A DNA stretch of 64,000 nucleotides from UBA4312 sp002394635. GTDB lineage: Bacteria > Bacillota_I > Bacilli_A > Erysipelotrichales > Erysipelotrichaceae. Below the pieces are notes generated by a model that saw nothing but the letters and a program-made list of their open reading frames with translations, ran no database searches and was not told the DNA's origin. Shown here piece by piece: positions 1 to 7,860 of the stretch (position 1 is the first letter of the stretch; each line of letters opens with the position of its first letter). The translations under genes were made by a program, and so were the position numbers. Location: contig CAMNHO010000003.1 of NCBI GenBank assembly GCA_946539765.1, positions 62,001 through 126,000 on the forward strand, in the 5' to 3' direction.

Positions 1-681
1 TTCATTTGCAGCCTCAAATGCCATTGCATTTTTAGCTACTTCCCTACCATACATCTGGTAAAGTATTTCCTGTATGTTTCCATTCCCGGATGTCTGAAAT
101 ACCTTTTTATCCTCGTTATATAACACAAAACGAATGGACGGATGACTTAATGCCATACGGTTAACCAGATTGGCAATTATGGAAAATTCGTAGGATATAC
201 TTTTCAAATGTTTGAAACGAGCCGGGGTTTTAATAAATAAACCGGATACATCCACGGTCGTCCCCTTTGGACAAGATACATTCTCCTTTGTCAGAAGCTG
301 GCCATAATCATAAACGATCCGATATCCTGTATGTCCATTGTTAGTTTCCAGAACGACATGAGCCACAGAAGCAATACTTGGCAAGGCTTCTCCTCGAAAA
401 CCCATTGTCTGTATATTGAAAAGGTCTTCCTCGGTATACATTTTACTGGTCGCATGGCGCATAAAAGCCAACTGGGCATCTTCCGGATCCATACCATCTC
501 CATCATCCCGTATAACGATCCTTTCAATTCCTCCCTGATACACCGCAATCTCTATATTTCGGGCATGCGCATCGATACTGTTTTCCACACATTCTTTGAC
601 AATATTAGCTGGCCGATCAACCACTTCTCCGGCAGCGATCATATTGGTCAAATGTTCGCTTAAGACATGTATTTTTGCCAT
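1..681 (-). CDS. mutL: DNA mismatch repair protein MutL (N-terminal part, cut by window edge)
   Basis: The first 227 codons are present and the gene continues past base 1. The product is the GHKL-type ATPase that couples MutS mismatch recognition to strand processing. ATPase motifs are visible: AAGEVVDRP near residue 17, the ENSIDA motif near residue 33, DDGDGMD near residue 58 and the GFRGEAL motif near residue 95. The ATG at 681 follows a good ribosome site (AAGGAGGCG) and lies 10 bases downstream of the mutS stop, so the two genes form an operon. Only the N-terminal ATPase domain is seen, so the C-terminal endonuclease motif cannot be judged. Confidence 0.95.
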   Translation of the reverse strand, partial: MAKIHVLSEHLTNMIAAGEVVDRPANIVKECVENSIDAHARNIEIAVYQGGIERIVIRDDGDGMDPEDAQLAFMRHATSKMYTEEDLFNIQTMGFRGEALPSIASVAHVVLETNNGHTGYRIVYDYGQLLTKENVSCPKGTTVDVSGLFIKTPARFKHLKSISYEFSIIANLVNRMALSHPSIRFVLYNEDKKVFQTSGNGNIQEILYQMYGREVAKNAMAFEAANE

Positions 682-691
682 GAACGCCTCC

Positions 692-3217
692 TTACTCTAT
701 TGTTTTCGATAATTTCTTTAATTCATATAAGAAGTCTAATGCTTCTCTTGGACTCATAGAATCGATATCCAGCTGCTGCAATCGCTCGACCAATTCGGAT
801 TTTTCCGGCTGAACGGCATCCATCACAAATAGATTCGGCTGGTATCCGATACCACTGTGACTGCCTTCATAGTCTTTTAACAGCTGGGAAGCTCGGTCCA
901 GTACAACCTTAGGTAAATGCGCCAGTCTGGCTACATTGATTCCATAGGATTTATCCGCTTTTCCATCAACTACCCGGTAACGGAATTCTATATCCTGTTT
1001 CTTTTCTTTTACATCCACGTGTACATTATGGATCGTTGCATGCTGCTGTTCCATATCTGTCAACTCATGATAATGCGTTGAAAACAATGTTTTGGCTTGG
1101 ATCGCCGTATCAATATATTCAATCATAGCCTGGGCTAAAGCCATGCCATCATATGTAGCTGTCCCTCTTCCAATCTCATCAAAAAGAATCAGTGAATTCT
1201 TTGTTGCGTATCGCAGAGCCTCGTTGGCCTCCATCATTTCCACCATGAATGTCGATTTGCCTGTCAGTATATCATCACTGGCACCGATCCTGGTAAAGAT
1301 ACGATCAAAAATCGGTAATTCAGCTTCTTTAGCAGGTATAAAACTACCAATCTGGGCCATGATCACCAACAAAGCGTTTTGCCGCATATACGTAGATTTT
1401 CCACCCATATTCGGTCCGGTAATCATTTCTATATGCACTTTTTCATCCATGATCCAATTATTGGATACGTATTTTGACGTCTTCATTTGATCGTCTAGGA
1501 TTGGATGTTTCCCTTCAATGATACGAATACTGGATTTTTTGTGGAATTTTGGACAAATATATCCCTTATCCACTGCCAAAGTTGCCAGAGAAACTAATAC
1601 ATCAATAACAGCCAAAGCTTTAGCGCAGGCGTGCAGATCAAAAAGACTGCTTTTTATTGTTTCCAGCAATTCCCTGAATAAGGTTTGCTCCAGTTTGATC
1701 TTCTGTTCTTGTGCATGCAAAATCTGGTCTTCTTTTTCTTTTAATTCCGATGTGATAAAACGAGTCGCATTGGCCAACGTCTGCTTCGGATGATACCCGA
1801 ACTCTTCCTTGATAGCAGAGAGATTTCCATTACGCACCTCAATATAATAACCAAATACCCGGTTGTAGCCGATCTTTAAAGACTTTATGCCGGTTCGTTC
1901 TCTTTCTCTGGCCTCCAGTTGTAAGATATAATCTTTTCCTTGGTCGGCCATTTCACGGATTTCATCCAGCTGCCGGCTGTATCCTTCGGTAAATACATTT
2001 CCTTCTTTTAAAGATAAAGGAGGATTTTCCACAATGGCTCCTTCAATCTGGTGATATAGAGACTGACAATCTGGTACCTCCTGAAATTCCGGATAACTAT
2101 CCAAAGCTAAGGCAAGCTGGAGGATCGGTTTAGCATGTTCCAAAGAAGTAACCAGCTGTAATACATCTCGCGGACTGGCATTTCCATAAGCCATACGACT
2201 GGCCAGTCTTTCCATATCATATATATAAATCAGATGTTCTTTTAAATTTTCCCGTAATATAAAGTCGCTGATCAGTGTGGAAACAGCTTTCTGTCTCTTT
2301 CCGATTTTATCCGCTTCGATCAATGGTGCTTCTAACCAATTCTTTAATGTACGTGATCCCATGGCGCTGCAACAACGATCCATAAAAGACCACAAACTTA
2401 AAGATCCTGTCGGGTTAAATAAATCCAGATGTTTTTTTGATTCATAATCGATGATCATCTGCTTATTTTGATCCATGATCACAATTGGCATAAAATGCTC
2501 GATATGTTGTTTTTGGGTTTCTGTCAAATACCCCATCAGCATAGCTAAATTATCTCTTAAGGCTTCGCCGGCTCCATGTGGTAGTAAATGTTCATCTTCT
2601 TTTTGAAGCTTTACTTTTTTCTGACGACTTACCAGATAGGTATCCTTTTCCTCTAATGCCCGTATCCAGCGTTTATCCATCTTCATAGAACAAACAACTT
2701 CACTGACATTCTGTTCAATCAACGCTTTTTCCATCGCAATCAAGGAACGTTCCACAGTCAGACTTTTTAATTCACCGGTACTTAATTCACAAAACAAAAT
2801 ATTGATTTCCCAGCTTGTCACCACAACGCTGGCAAGATAGTTATTCATTTTCGTATCGATGATCTCATCCATATATGTTCCTGGTGTTACGATCCGGATA
2901 ATGCCTCTTTCCACAATTCCTTTGGCTTCGCTTGGATCTTGAAGCTGTTCACAGATAGAAACCTTATATCCTTTTTTGATCAGTCGTTGAATATATGTAT
3001 TGGCTGCATGATGTGGAATGCCGCACATAGGAACCCGCTGCCCGTCCCCAGCACTTTTTCCTGTGAGAACCAGATCCAGTTCCCTGCTGGCTGTCTGTGC
3101 ATCTTCAAAAAACATCTCATAAAAATCGCCAACACGATAAAAGAGGATTGAATCTTTATTTTTTTCTTTTTCTTCTAAGTACTGCCTTATCATCGGCGTA
3201 TAATTTTTATCTTTCAT
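692..3217 (-). CDS. mutS: DNA mismatch repair protein MutS
   Basis: This 841-residue protein is full length for bacterial MutS. The N-terminal mismatch-binding motif GDFYEMF is present near residue 30, with the Phe-x-Glu that wedges into the mispair. The C-terminal ABC-type ATPase has Walker A GPNMGGKST near residue 600, Walker B ILFDEIGRGT, and the STHYHEL motif. The extreme C-terminus is short and ends in a helical EALDFLYELKKL stretch typical of the dimer/tetramer tail. It is the first gene of a mutS-mutL operon. The ATG at 3217 has no Shine-Dalgarno sequence; a -10 box lies directly upstream, suggesting a leaderless message. Confidence 0.97.
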   Translation of the reverse strand: MKDKNYTPMIRQYLEEKEKNKDSILFYRVGDFYEMFFEDAQTASRELDLVLTGKSAGDGQRVPMCGIPHHAANTYIQRLIKKGYKVSICEQLQDPSEAKGIVERGIIRIVTPGTYMDEIIDTKMNNYLASVVVTSWEINILFCELSTGELKSLTVERSLIAMEKALIEQNVSEVVCSMKMDKRWIRALEEKDTYLVSRQKKVKLQKEDEHLLPHGAGEALRDNLAMLMGYLTETQKQHIEHFMPIVIMDQNKQMIIDYESKKHLDLFNPTGSLSLWSFMDRCCSAMGSRTLKNWLEAPLIEADKIGKRQKAVSTLISDFILRENLKEHLIYIYDMERLASRMAYGNASPRDVLQLVTSLEHAKPILQLALALDSYPEFQEVPDCQSLYHQIEGAIVENPPLSLKEGNVFTEGYSRQLDEIREMADQGKDYILQLEARERERTGIKSLKIGYNRVFGYYIEVRNGNLSAIKEEFGYHPKQTLANATRFITSELKEKEDQILHAQEQKIKLEQTLFRELLETIKSSLFDLHACAKALAVIDVLVSLATLAVDKGYICPKFHKKSSIRIIEGKHPILDDQMKTSKYVSNNWIMDEKVHIEMITGPNMGGKSTYMRQNALLVIMAQIGSFIPAKEAELPIFDRIFTRIGASDDILTGKSTFMVEMMEANEALRYATKNSLILFDEIGRGTATYDGMALAQAMIEYIDTAIQAKTLFSTHYHELTDMEQQHATIHNVHVDVKEKKQDIEFRYRVVDGKADKSYGINVARLAHLPKVVLDRASQLLKDYEGSHSGIGYQPNLFVMDAVQPEKSELVERLQQLDIDSMSPREALDFLYELKKLSKTIE

Positions 3218-3233
3218 CTAGGGTATTATATCA
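3218..3233 (-). promoter_or_regulatory. mutS promoter, probably giving a leaderless mRNA
   Basis: On the minus strand an extended -10 element (TGATATAAT, with TATAAT at 3225-3230) ends seven bases before the mutS ATG. Initiation normally falls 6-8 bases after the -10 box, so the transcript should begin at or next to the start codon. The seven intervening bases contain no ribosome-binding sequence. Confidence 0.55.
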
Positions 3234-3294
3234 AATTTTTCGGGCTTCTATTAGAAATATGATATACTAATACAATCAAAGGGGGAATGGATCT

Positions 3295-4524
3295 GTGAAA
3301 CGAACGATTACCATTCGCAATCGAACCTTCCAAATGGATTTTGGATTTATCTTTATCCTACTTTTAATGTGGTTTACCAGTATCTTTGCATTATATAATG
3401 CGTTTAACCTGATCAAAGAAGGAAGCAGTTACTCATATATGATCCGCCAGAGTTTCTGGTACTTAATCGGATTTGCAACCGTATTTTTATTGACTTCACT
3501 GCAAAATCGCTTTATCTATCGATTTATGAAAGATGCTTATCGTTATCTGATGTATGCGTTATTATATTTATTCGCATCCCGCTTGACTGCATCTTTTCTT
3601 GGCTTTACGTTGCCTTTGGCTCCTCCGATCAACGGTGCCATTTCCTGGTTTATCATTCCTTTGCTGGGAAGTTTTCAGCCAAGTGAATTTATGAAGGTTG
3701 TATTGATCGTTTTGGTCAGTCAAGCTATTACTGAACATCAGAACAAATTCCCGGATCCAACCGTCCGTGATGATCTTCGTCTGATTTTCCGTGTTGCCCG
3801 GATCCTGGTTCCGCCACTGATATTGATCTTTATGCAGCCGGATACCGGTGTTTGTATCATTATCTTCTTTACAATTTTTGTGATGCTGGTATGTTCCGGT
3901 CTTCGAAGAGGTTATGTGATTACCGCCTTTGTTTCCATAGTGGTTGTTGTAGGTGGTTTCTTCTACCTATATTTGAATCATCAAGAATTCCTTGCTTCTA
4001 TTATATCTGCCTATCGTCTGCAGAGAATCGAAGCCTGGCTAAATCCGGAAAGCTATATACGAGGGAGCTCCAACCAGCTTTATACAGCTCTTCTTTCCTT
4101 AGGTAGTGCCGGATTAACCGGTTATGGTATGCAAGCGAATATCATTTCTATTCCGGAGGCACACACAGACTTTATTTTTGCAGCTATCGGACAGTGCTTC
4201 GGACTGGCTGGAACATCTGCCATCGTTCTGTTGTGTTTGATTCTGGATCTGTATCTTTGTAAGATCGCATATAACACAAAGGATCGTACAGATCGTTTTA
4301 TTGTTATCGGTGTTATTGCTATGCTTTTGTATCAGCAGATGCAGAATCTTTCAATGATCATTGGATTGTTGCCAATTACGGGAATCACACTTCCTTTAAT
4401 ATCTTATGGAGGTAGTAGTATACTTTCCTACTTTATCTCCTTTGCAATCATCCTTAATATTTCGCCAGCAAAAAAAGAGGCGATTCATTTATTCAATCGC
4501 CGTCGTAAAACCAAATTAGTATAA
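3295..4524 (+). CDS. SEDS-family peptidoglycan glycosyltransferase (FtsW/RodA/SpoVE)
   Basis: This 409-residue polytopic membrane protein has about ten hydrophobic segments. SEDS signatures are present: the QPSEFMK motif near residue 130, QPDTGV near residue 180, and the C-terminal LPLISYGGSS block near residue 365. SEDS proteins polymerise lipid II into glycan strands and work with a class B penicillin-binding protein. The GTG start at 3295 follows a GGGGGAA ribosome site, and a TATACT -10 box lies at 3263-3268. It is divergent from mutS and overlaps the end of nadK by nine bases. The sequence alone does not settle RodA (elongation) versus FtsW (division). Confidence 0.9.
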   Translation: MKRTITIRNRTFQMDFGFIFILLLMWFTSIFALYNAFNLIKEGSSYSYMIRQSFWYLIGFATVFLLTSLQNRFIYRFMKDAYRYLMYALLYLFASRLTASFLGFTLPLAPPINGAISWFIIPLLGSFQPSEFMKVVLIVLVSQAITEHQNKFPDPTVRDDLRLIFRVARILVPPLILIFMQPDTGVCIIIFFTIFVMLVCSGLRRGYVITAFVSIVVVVGGFFYLYLNHQEFLASIISAYRLQRIEAWLNPESYIRGSSNQLYTALLSLGSAGLTGYGMQANIISIPEAHTDFIFAAIGQCFGLAGTSAIVLLCLILDLYLCKIAYNTKDRTDRFIVIGVIAMLLYQQMQNLSMIIGLLPITGITLPLISYGGSSILSYFISFAIILNISPAKKEAIHLFNRRRKTKLV

Positions 4525-5289
4525 ATTTCGCAATCTGGTCAGATAAGAATAAGTACGATATCGCGCAAATCGTACTTTTTTTGCGGATGCTTCAATATGT
4601 ATCTGGGTAATATTTTTTAATTCTCTACTTAAGTGATCATAAATAGCATAGACTGGATTACTACTGGTAATCTTTATATCTATTTTTCGGTCCACACGCA
4701 TGATATAAGGATTCCGTAAGGTTGAATGATTGTGGTGTGAAATCGGCATAATTTCACATAACTGTAAAATCTGTAATCCGGAATCTACAACCGCACCGGA
4801 TAAAGCCCTGTTCGCTCCGGTTGATCCACACTGAGTACTGATACAAATGCCAGATCCTGCTGTACTTTCAAAAAACTCTCCATCAATATAGATCATAAGA
4901 TGAATGGTCTTCCCCATTCCGTCAATACGTATTTCATTAAAAGAATAAAAAGACTGATTCGTTTCCGGTAACTGTATTTCAAGTAATGGAAAGGATTCTA
5001 TCACGGGTTCATTTTTTATCACATCATTAAGAAAGTTCTCCAGCTCTCCATATGTATAATCTGTAAAGAATCCGAGCGTTCCCGTATGGATTCCTACAAA
5101 CTGAAGAGTATCCAGCTGCTCCATATACATATGAATAGCTCGAAGCATTGTACCATCTCCGCCTACACAAATTACAAGATCCGGATATTTTTCATCAAAT
5201 ATCCATCCATTAAAATTAAGTCGCTGTCGAATCTGCTTTCCTACATTTGCAGAATACTTATCTTCTCTTAACACAATCGTATATTTCAT
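4516..5289 (-). CDS. nadK: NAD kinase
   Basis: NAD kinase phosphorylates NAD to NADP in the cytoplasm. Diagnostic motifs are GGDGTML near residue 43, the GIHTGTLGF segment, NEIRIDG near residue 118, and a TQCGSTGANRALSG block corresponding to the usual GSTAY region. At about 257 residues it has the length of the Firmicutes enzyme. A GTG at 5298 is in frame upstream, but the ATG at 5289 is better spaced from AAGAAGTG, so I prefer it. A TACAAT -10 box stands about 20 bases upstream of that. The gene is divergent from the CYTH gene and convergent with the SEDS gene. Confidence 0.93.
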   Translation of the reverse strand: MKYTIVLREDKYSANVGKQIRQRLNFNGWIFDEKYPDLVICVGGDGTMLRAIHMYMEQLDTLQFVGIHTGTLGFFTDYTYGELENFLNDVIKNEPVIESFPLLEIQLPETNQSFYSFNEIRIDGMGKTIHLMIYIDGEFFESTAGSGICISTQCGSTGANRALSGAVVDSGLQILQLCEIMPISHHNHSTLRNPYIMRVDRKIDIKITSSNPVYAIYDHLSRELKNITQIHIEASAKKVRFARYRTYSYLTRLRNLY

Positions 5290-5351
5290 AATTATCACTT
5301 CTTACTAAAATATTGTATCATATATAAGGGATAATAATTCAAGAGGTGCTT

Positions 5352-5900
5352 ATGTATAATCAAATAGAAAGAGAACTTAAAATTCTAATATCAAAAGAAC
5401 AATATGAAAAAATACTCCTTTCCTATGAATTTTCAGATTCCTGGAAACAAACAAATGTTTTTTATGATACAGATGATCGTCAAATCAAACAAAAAAGAGG
5501 AGGTCTGCGAATTCGAACAATAGGTAATACTCATATATTTACTTTAAAAATACGAACAGATTCCATTACACATATTGAATTAGAGAAAGAAATACCCTGT
5601 GATTGTTTTGAAGAAATTCATGACCAAGAAATAGATACCTGGTTACAAAAATATAAAATTCCAAGAAATATTCATCCAATAATGTCCTTTTCAACGATTC
5701 GTCAGACAATCAATTTTGAAAATGGTCAACTCTGTGCTGATCATACAATTTTTCCAGCATTTGAAGATTATGAATTAGAATATGAATATACGAAAGAACA
5801 TGATGGTATCACTTTCTTTAATTCTTTATTGAAACCCTTGGGAATAACATATACTAAAAACAGCCCCGGAAAGATTTCCAGAGCTTTTAAACAATTATAA
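5352..5900 (+). CDS. CYTH domain-containing protein (YjbK-like)
   Basis: The protein has about 182 residues and begins with the CYTH hallmark ExExK (ERELK). Alternating charged strands follow (KRGGLRIRT, FTLKIRT, ELEKEI, ELEYEY), matching the triphosphate-tunnel fold. Such proteins bind or hydrolyse inorganic polyphosphate or nucleoside triphosphates; the substrate here is unknown. In Bacillus the homologue yjbK lies with a small alarmone synthetase and NAD kinase genes. Here only nadK is adjacent and the synthetase is at 39 kb. ATG 5352 is preferred over GTG 5346 because AGAGGTG serves as the ribosome site. The gene is clearly more AT-rich than its left neighbours. Confidence 0.85.
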   Translation: MYNQIERELKILISKEQYEKILLSYEFSDSWKQTNVFYDTDDRQIKQKRGGLRIRTIGNTHIFTLKIRTDSITHIELEKEIPCDCFEEIHDQEIDTWLQKYKIPRNIHPIMSFSTIRQTINFENGQLCADHTIFPAFEDYELEYEYTKEHDGITFFNSLLKPLGITYTKNSPGKISRAFKQL

Positions 5901-6506
5901 TTTATGAAGCAGTCGATAGAAGAAGGATTTTGAATTGTATTCTTCTTCTTTTCTTTTTAAATTTGCTAATTCTTCTTCCATTTCAGACATATTGGACGTC
6001 TTTTCCATTAAAGATTGATTTTTGGTTTCCAAGTCTGAACAACTTTCTATTAGATTTTGGATTTCATCTTCTTTTTCCAATGCTTCTTTCTTGAGTTTTT
6101 CTATTTCATCATCTTTTGATTTTTGCTCAAGAAGGAATGTTTGTTTATTTTTTTCAAGTTCCGCTAATAAACGTTGCTGGAACAAGATTTCAATCTGTTT
6201 TTCTGCTTTTTCTTTTTCTTCTATAATAGCTTTCAATTTCTCATTTTCATATTTTAATTCCATTTCTACTGTAGAAATTTCATGTTTCTCCTTACGGAAA
6301 TATTTTGAAAGCTTTTCGACACCTTCCGCTTTAATGGTAATACGCCGTGTCTCAGGATTTTTATATTTATACCCAGCATCCGGATAATCTTTTACTAGTT
6401 TAGCTACCGCCTTATCGACTGTATTCCTTGATTTTGAAAAATGCTGGCAAATTTGAGCAATTTCCATATCATAATACACATCAACAGGCATTTCTTGATC
6501 AACCAT
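5895..6506 (-). CDS. Winged-HTH, coiled-coil, amphipathic-tail protein (RocS / plasmid Par-like)
   Basis: This 203-residue protein has three visible parts. Residues about 12-70 form a helix-turn-helix with a wing (MEIAQICQHFSKSRNTVDKA, then a basic YKYKNPETRR turn). Residues about 75-190 are a long, highly charged coiled coil. The end, SKSFFYRLLHKL, is a short amphipathic basic/aromatic helix of the kind that touches membranes. The same architecture is known in streptococcal RocS (chromosome segregation) and the staphylococcal pSK1 Par protein; homology is inferred from layout, not alignment. The ribosome site is GAGAGAGG. Three CATATG palindromes sit just upstream, suggesting autoregulation. 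It overlaps the CYTH gene end by six bases (convergent). Confidence 0.75.
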   Translation of the reverse strand: MVDQEMPVDVYYDMEIAQICQHFSKSRNTVDKAVAKLVKDYPDAGYKYKNPETRRITIKAEGVEKLSKYFRKEKHEISTVEMELKYENEKLKAIIEEKEKAEKQIEILFQQRLLAELEKNKQTFLLEQKSKDDEIEKLKKEALEKEDEIQNLIESCSDLETKNQSLMEKTSNMSEMEEELANLKRKEEEYNSKSFFYRLLHKL

Positions 6507-7268
6507 ACATTAAACCTCTCTCTTCATATGATTCACATATGAACCAGCATATGTGTTTATTATTAAATATCATTTTCATGTGAAAAGAATATTTATACCC
6601 TTTTCAGAGCTGTGCTTTTATTTTACATCATATGATTTAATTATCAAGTATTTTTCTTTCATATGAATATATTTTTTACTTTTTATCTTATTCATATGAC
6701 TCAATCATATAAAAATATGAGCAGATTCTGAATTCATATCTTATTTTACTTAATTCATATGATTTTAAAATTTTATATTTTTTTAATCATTTTATTCATA
6801 TCTCGTTCATATGAACTAGAAGATGACAATTTTTATTAATTTTGTACATTGATTAATCAATATATGAATTTCATATTGTGATTTCATATAGTTTTTTCAC
6901 AATATGATTATATTTACTTCCCGCAGAAAACGTATCGACCATCTTTTTTTATACGTTTATTTGTTATATTCTTAAGTATGTAATATAAATATTTGAATCA
7001 TGCATTTACTACAACGATCCATTTATTTCTTATATCACTGTTTATCATTATTTAATCCTATATTCTTTTTTCTTCTTGTCATATTCAAATCATATTAAAA
7101 ATCATACTCTATTCAAATTATTAACTTACAATAGGAATAGAATATGATTTTGATTTTTTATCATAGGAATAATCTTATTGATTCTATAATCTATTCATAT
7201 AGAACGAATATTTATTTAATATATTATATATAAATATGATTATTCATGCCTCATTCATGTGATTATTC
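6507..7268. repeat. AT-rich intergenic block with clustered TCATATGA palindromes
   Basis: I see no gene in these 762 bases; they are extremely AT-rich. Exact TCATATGA octamers occur at 6524, 6628, 6659, 6692, 6755 and 6807, two of them extended to TTCATATGAA (6658-6667, 6806-6815). Near-forms TCATGTGA occur at 6576 and 7255, and half-sites such as TTCATAT recur to about 7200. Four further exact copies continue in recR and dnaX (7700, 8465, 8534, 9225), and only one other (13255) was found in the window by eye. The clustering implies a binding region for a symmetric DNA-binding protein. Confidence 0.7.
6524..6553 (-). promoter_or_regulatory. Putative operator: three CATATG palindromes in helical phase
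   Basis: TCATATGA (6524-6531), a second CATATG in TTCACATATGAA (6536-6541) and a third at 6548-6553 lie 11-12 bases apart, about one helical turn. They start 18 bases upstream of the HTH/coiled-coil gene's ATG, where promoter and leader must lie. A phased array of this kind is what an autorepressing dimer would use. The link to the adjacent protein is inference. Confidence 0.5.
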
Positions 7269-7847
7269 TTATTTTCTTCCTTCAAAAGCTTTCAATAGTG
7301 TAAGGCTATCTGTATAGTCCAAATGTGCCCCTATAGGAATACCATATGCTAATCGTGTTATTAACACTTTATCTTTGAGCAGCTTTTCCAAATACAGGGA
7401 AGTAGTTTCTCCATCTATCGTTGGACTTAATGCCAATATAACCTCTCGGATATCATCATCCATTCTTTCTACAAGAGAATCAATATTTAATTGATCTGGC
7501 AATATTCCTTTTTTAGGATTAATCATACCATTTAGCACATGGTAAACTCCATGATATTCATTCATTGATTCAATTGAAGAAATATCTTTTGGAGATTCTA
7601 CTACACAAATTGTACTATGATCCCTTGACTTATCTTTGCAATATTCACATGAATCTCCTTCACATATATTTCCACATATCTTACAATGTTTTATATCATT
7701 CATATGATTTATTGTTTCAATAAAATGATTTCTGGTCTCTTCATCCCAGTTTAAAACAGTATATGCATATCGTTCTGCTGTTTTTTTACCAACTCCTGGA
7801 AATCTTTGAAAGGATTCTATTAATTGATTAAATGATTTTGGATACAT
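7269..7847 (-). CDS. recR: Recombination protein RecR
   Basis: RecR acts with RecO/RecF to load RecA at gaps. The 192-residue length is standard. A helix-hairpin-helix (FPGVGKKTAERY) lies near residue 15, followed by a four-cysteine zinc finger (CKICGNICEGDSCEYC) near residue 55 and a Toprim domain (VVESPKDISSIE) near residue 83. It is 13 bases downstream of dnaX in the same direction. In most Firmicutes a YbaB/EbfC nucleoid protein gene lies between dnaX and recR; it is absent here. The coding sequence carries a TCATATGA (7700-7707) and a TCACATGA (7645-7652). Confidence 0.96.
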   Translation of the reverse strand: MYPKSFNQLIESFQRFPGVGKKTAERYAYTVLNWDEETRNHFIETINHMNDIKHCKICGNICEGDSCEYCKDKSRDHSTICVVESPKDISSIESMNEYHGVYHVLNGMINPKKGILPDQLNIDSLVERMDDDIREVILALSPTIDGETTSLYLEKLLKDKVLITRLAYGIPIGAHLDYTDSLTLLKAFEGRK

Positions 7848-7860
7848 AATGCACTCTTTT

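Noticed and set aside
331..663. Plus-strand ORF of 110 codons over the mutL region
   Set aside because: It is antisense to the strong mutL frame, which carries all ATPase motifs; no ribosome site or family resemblance.
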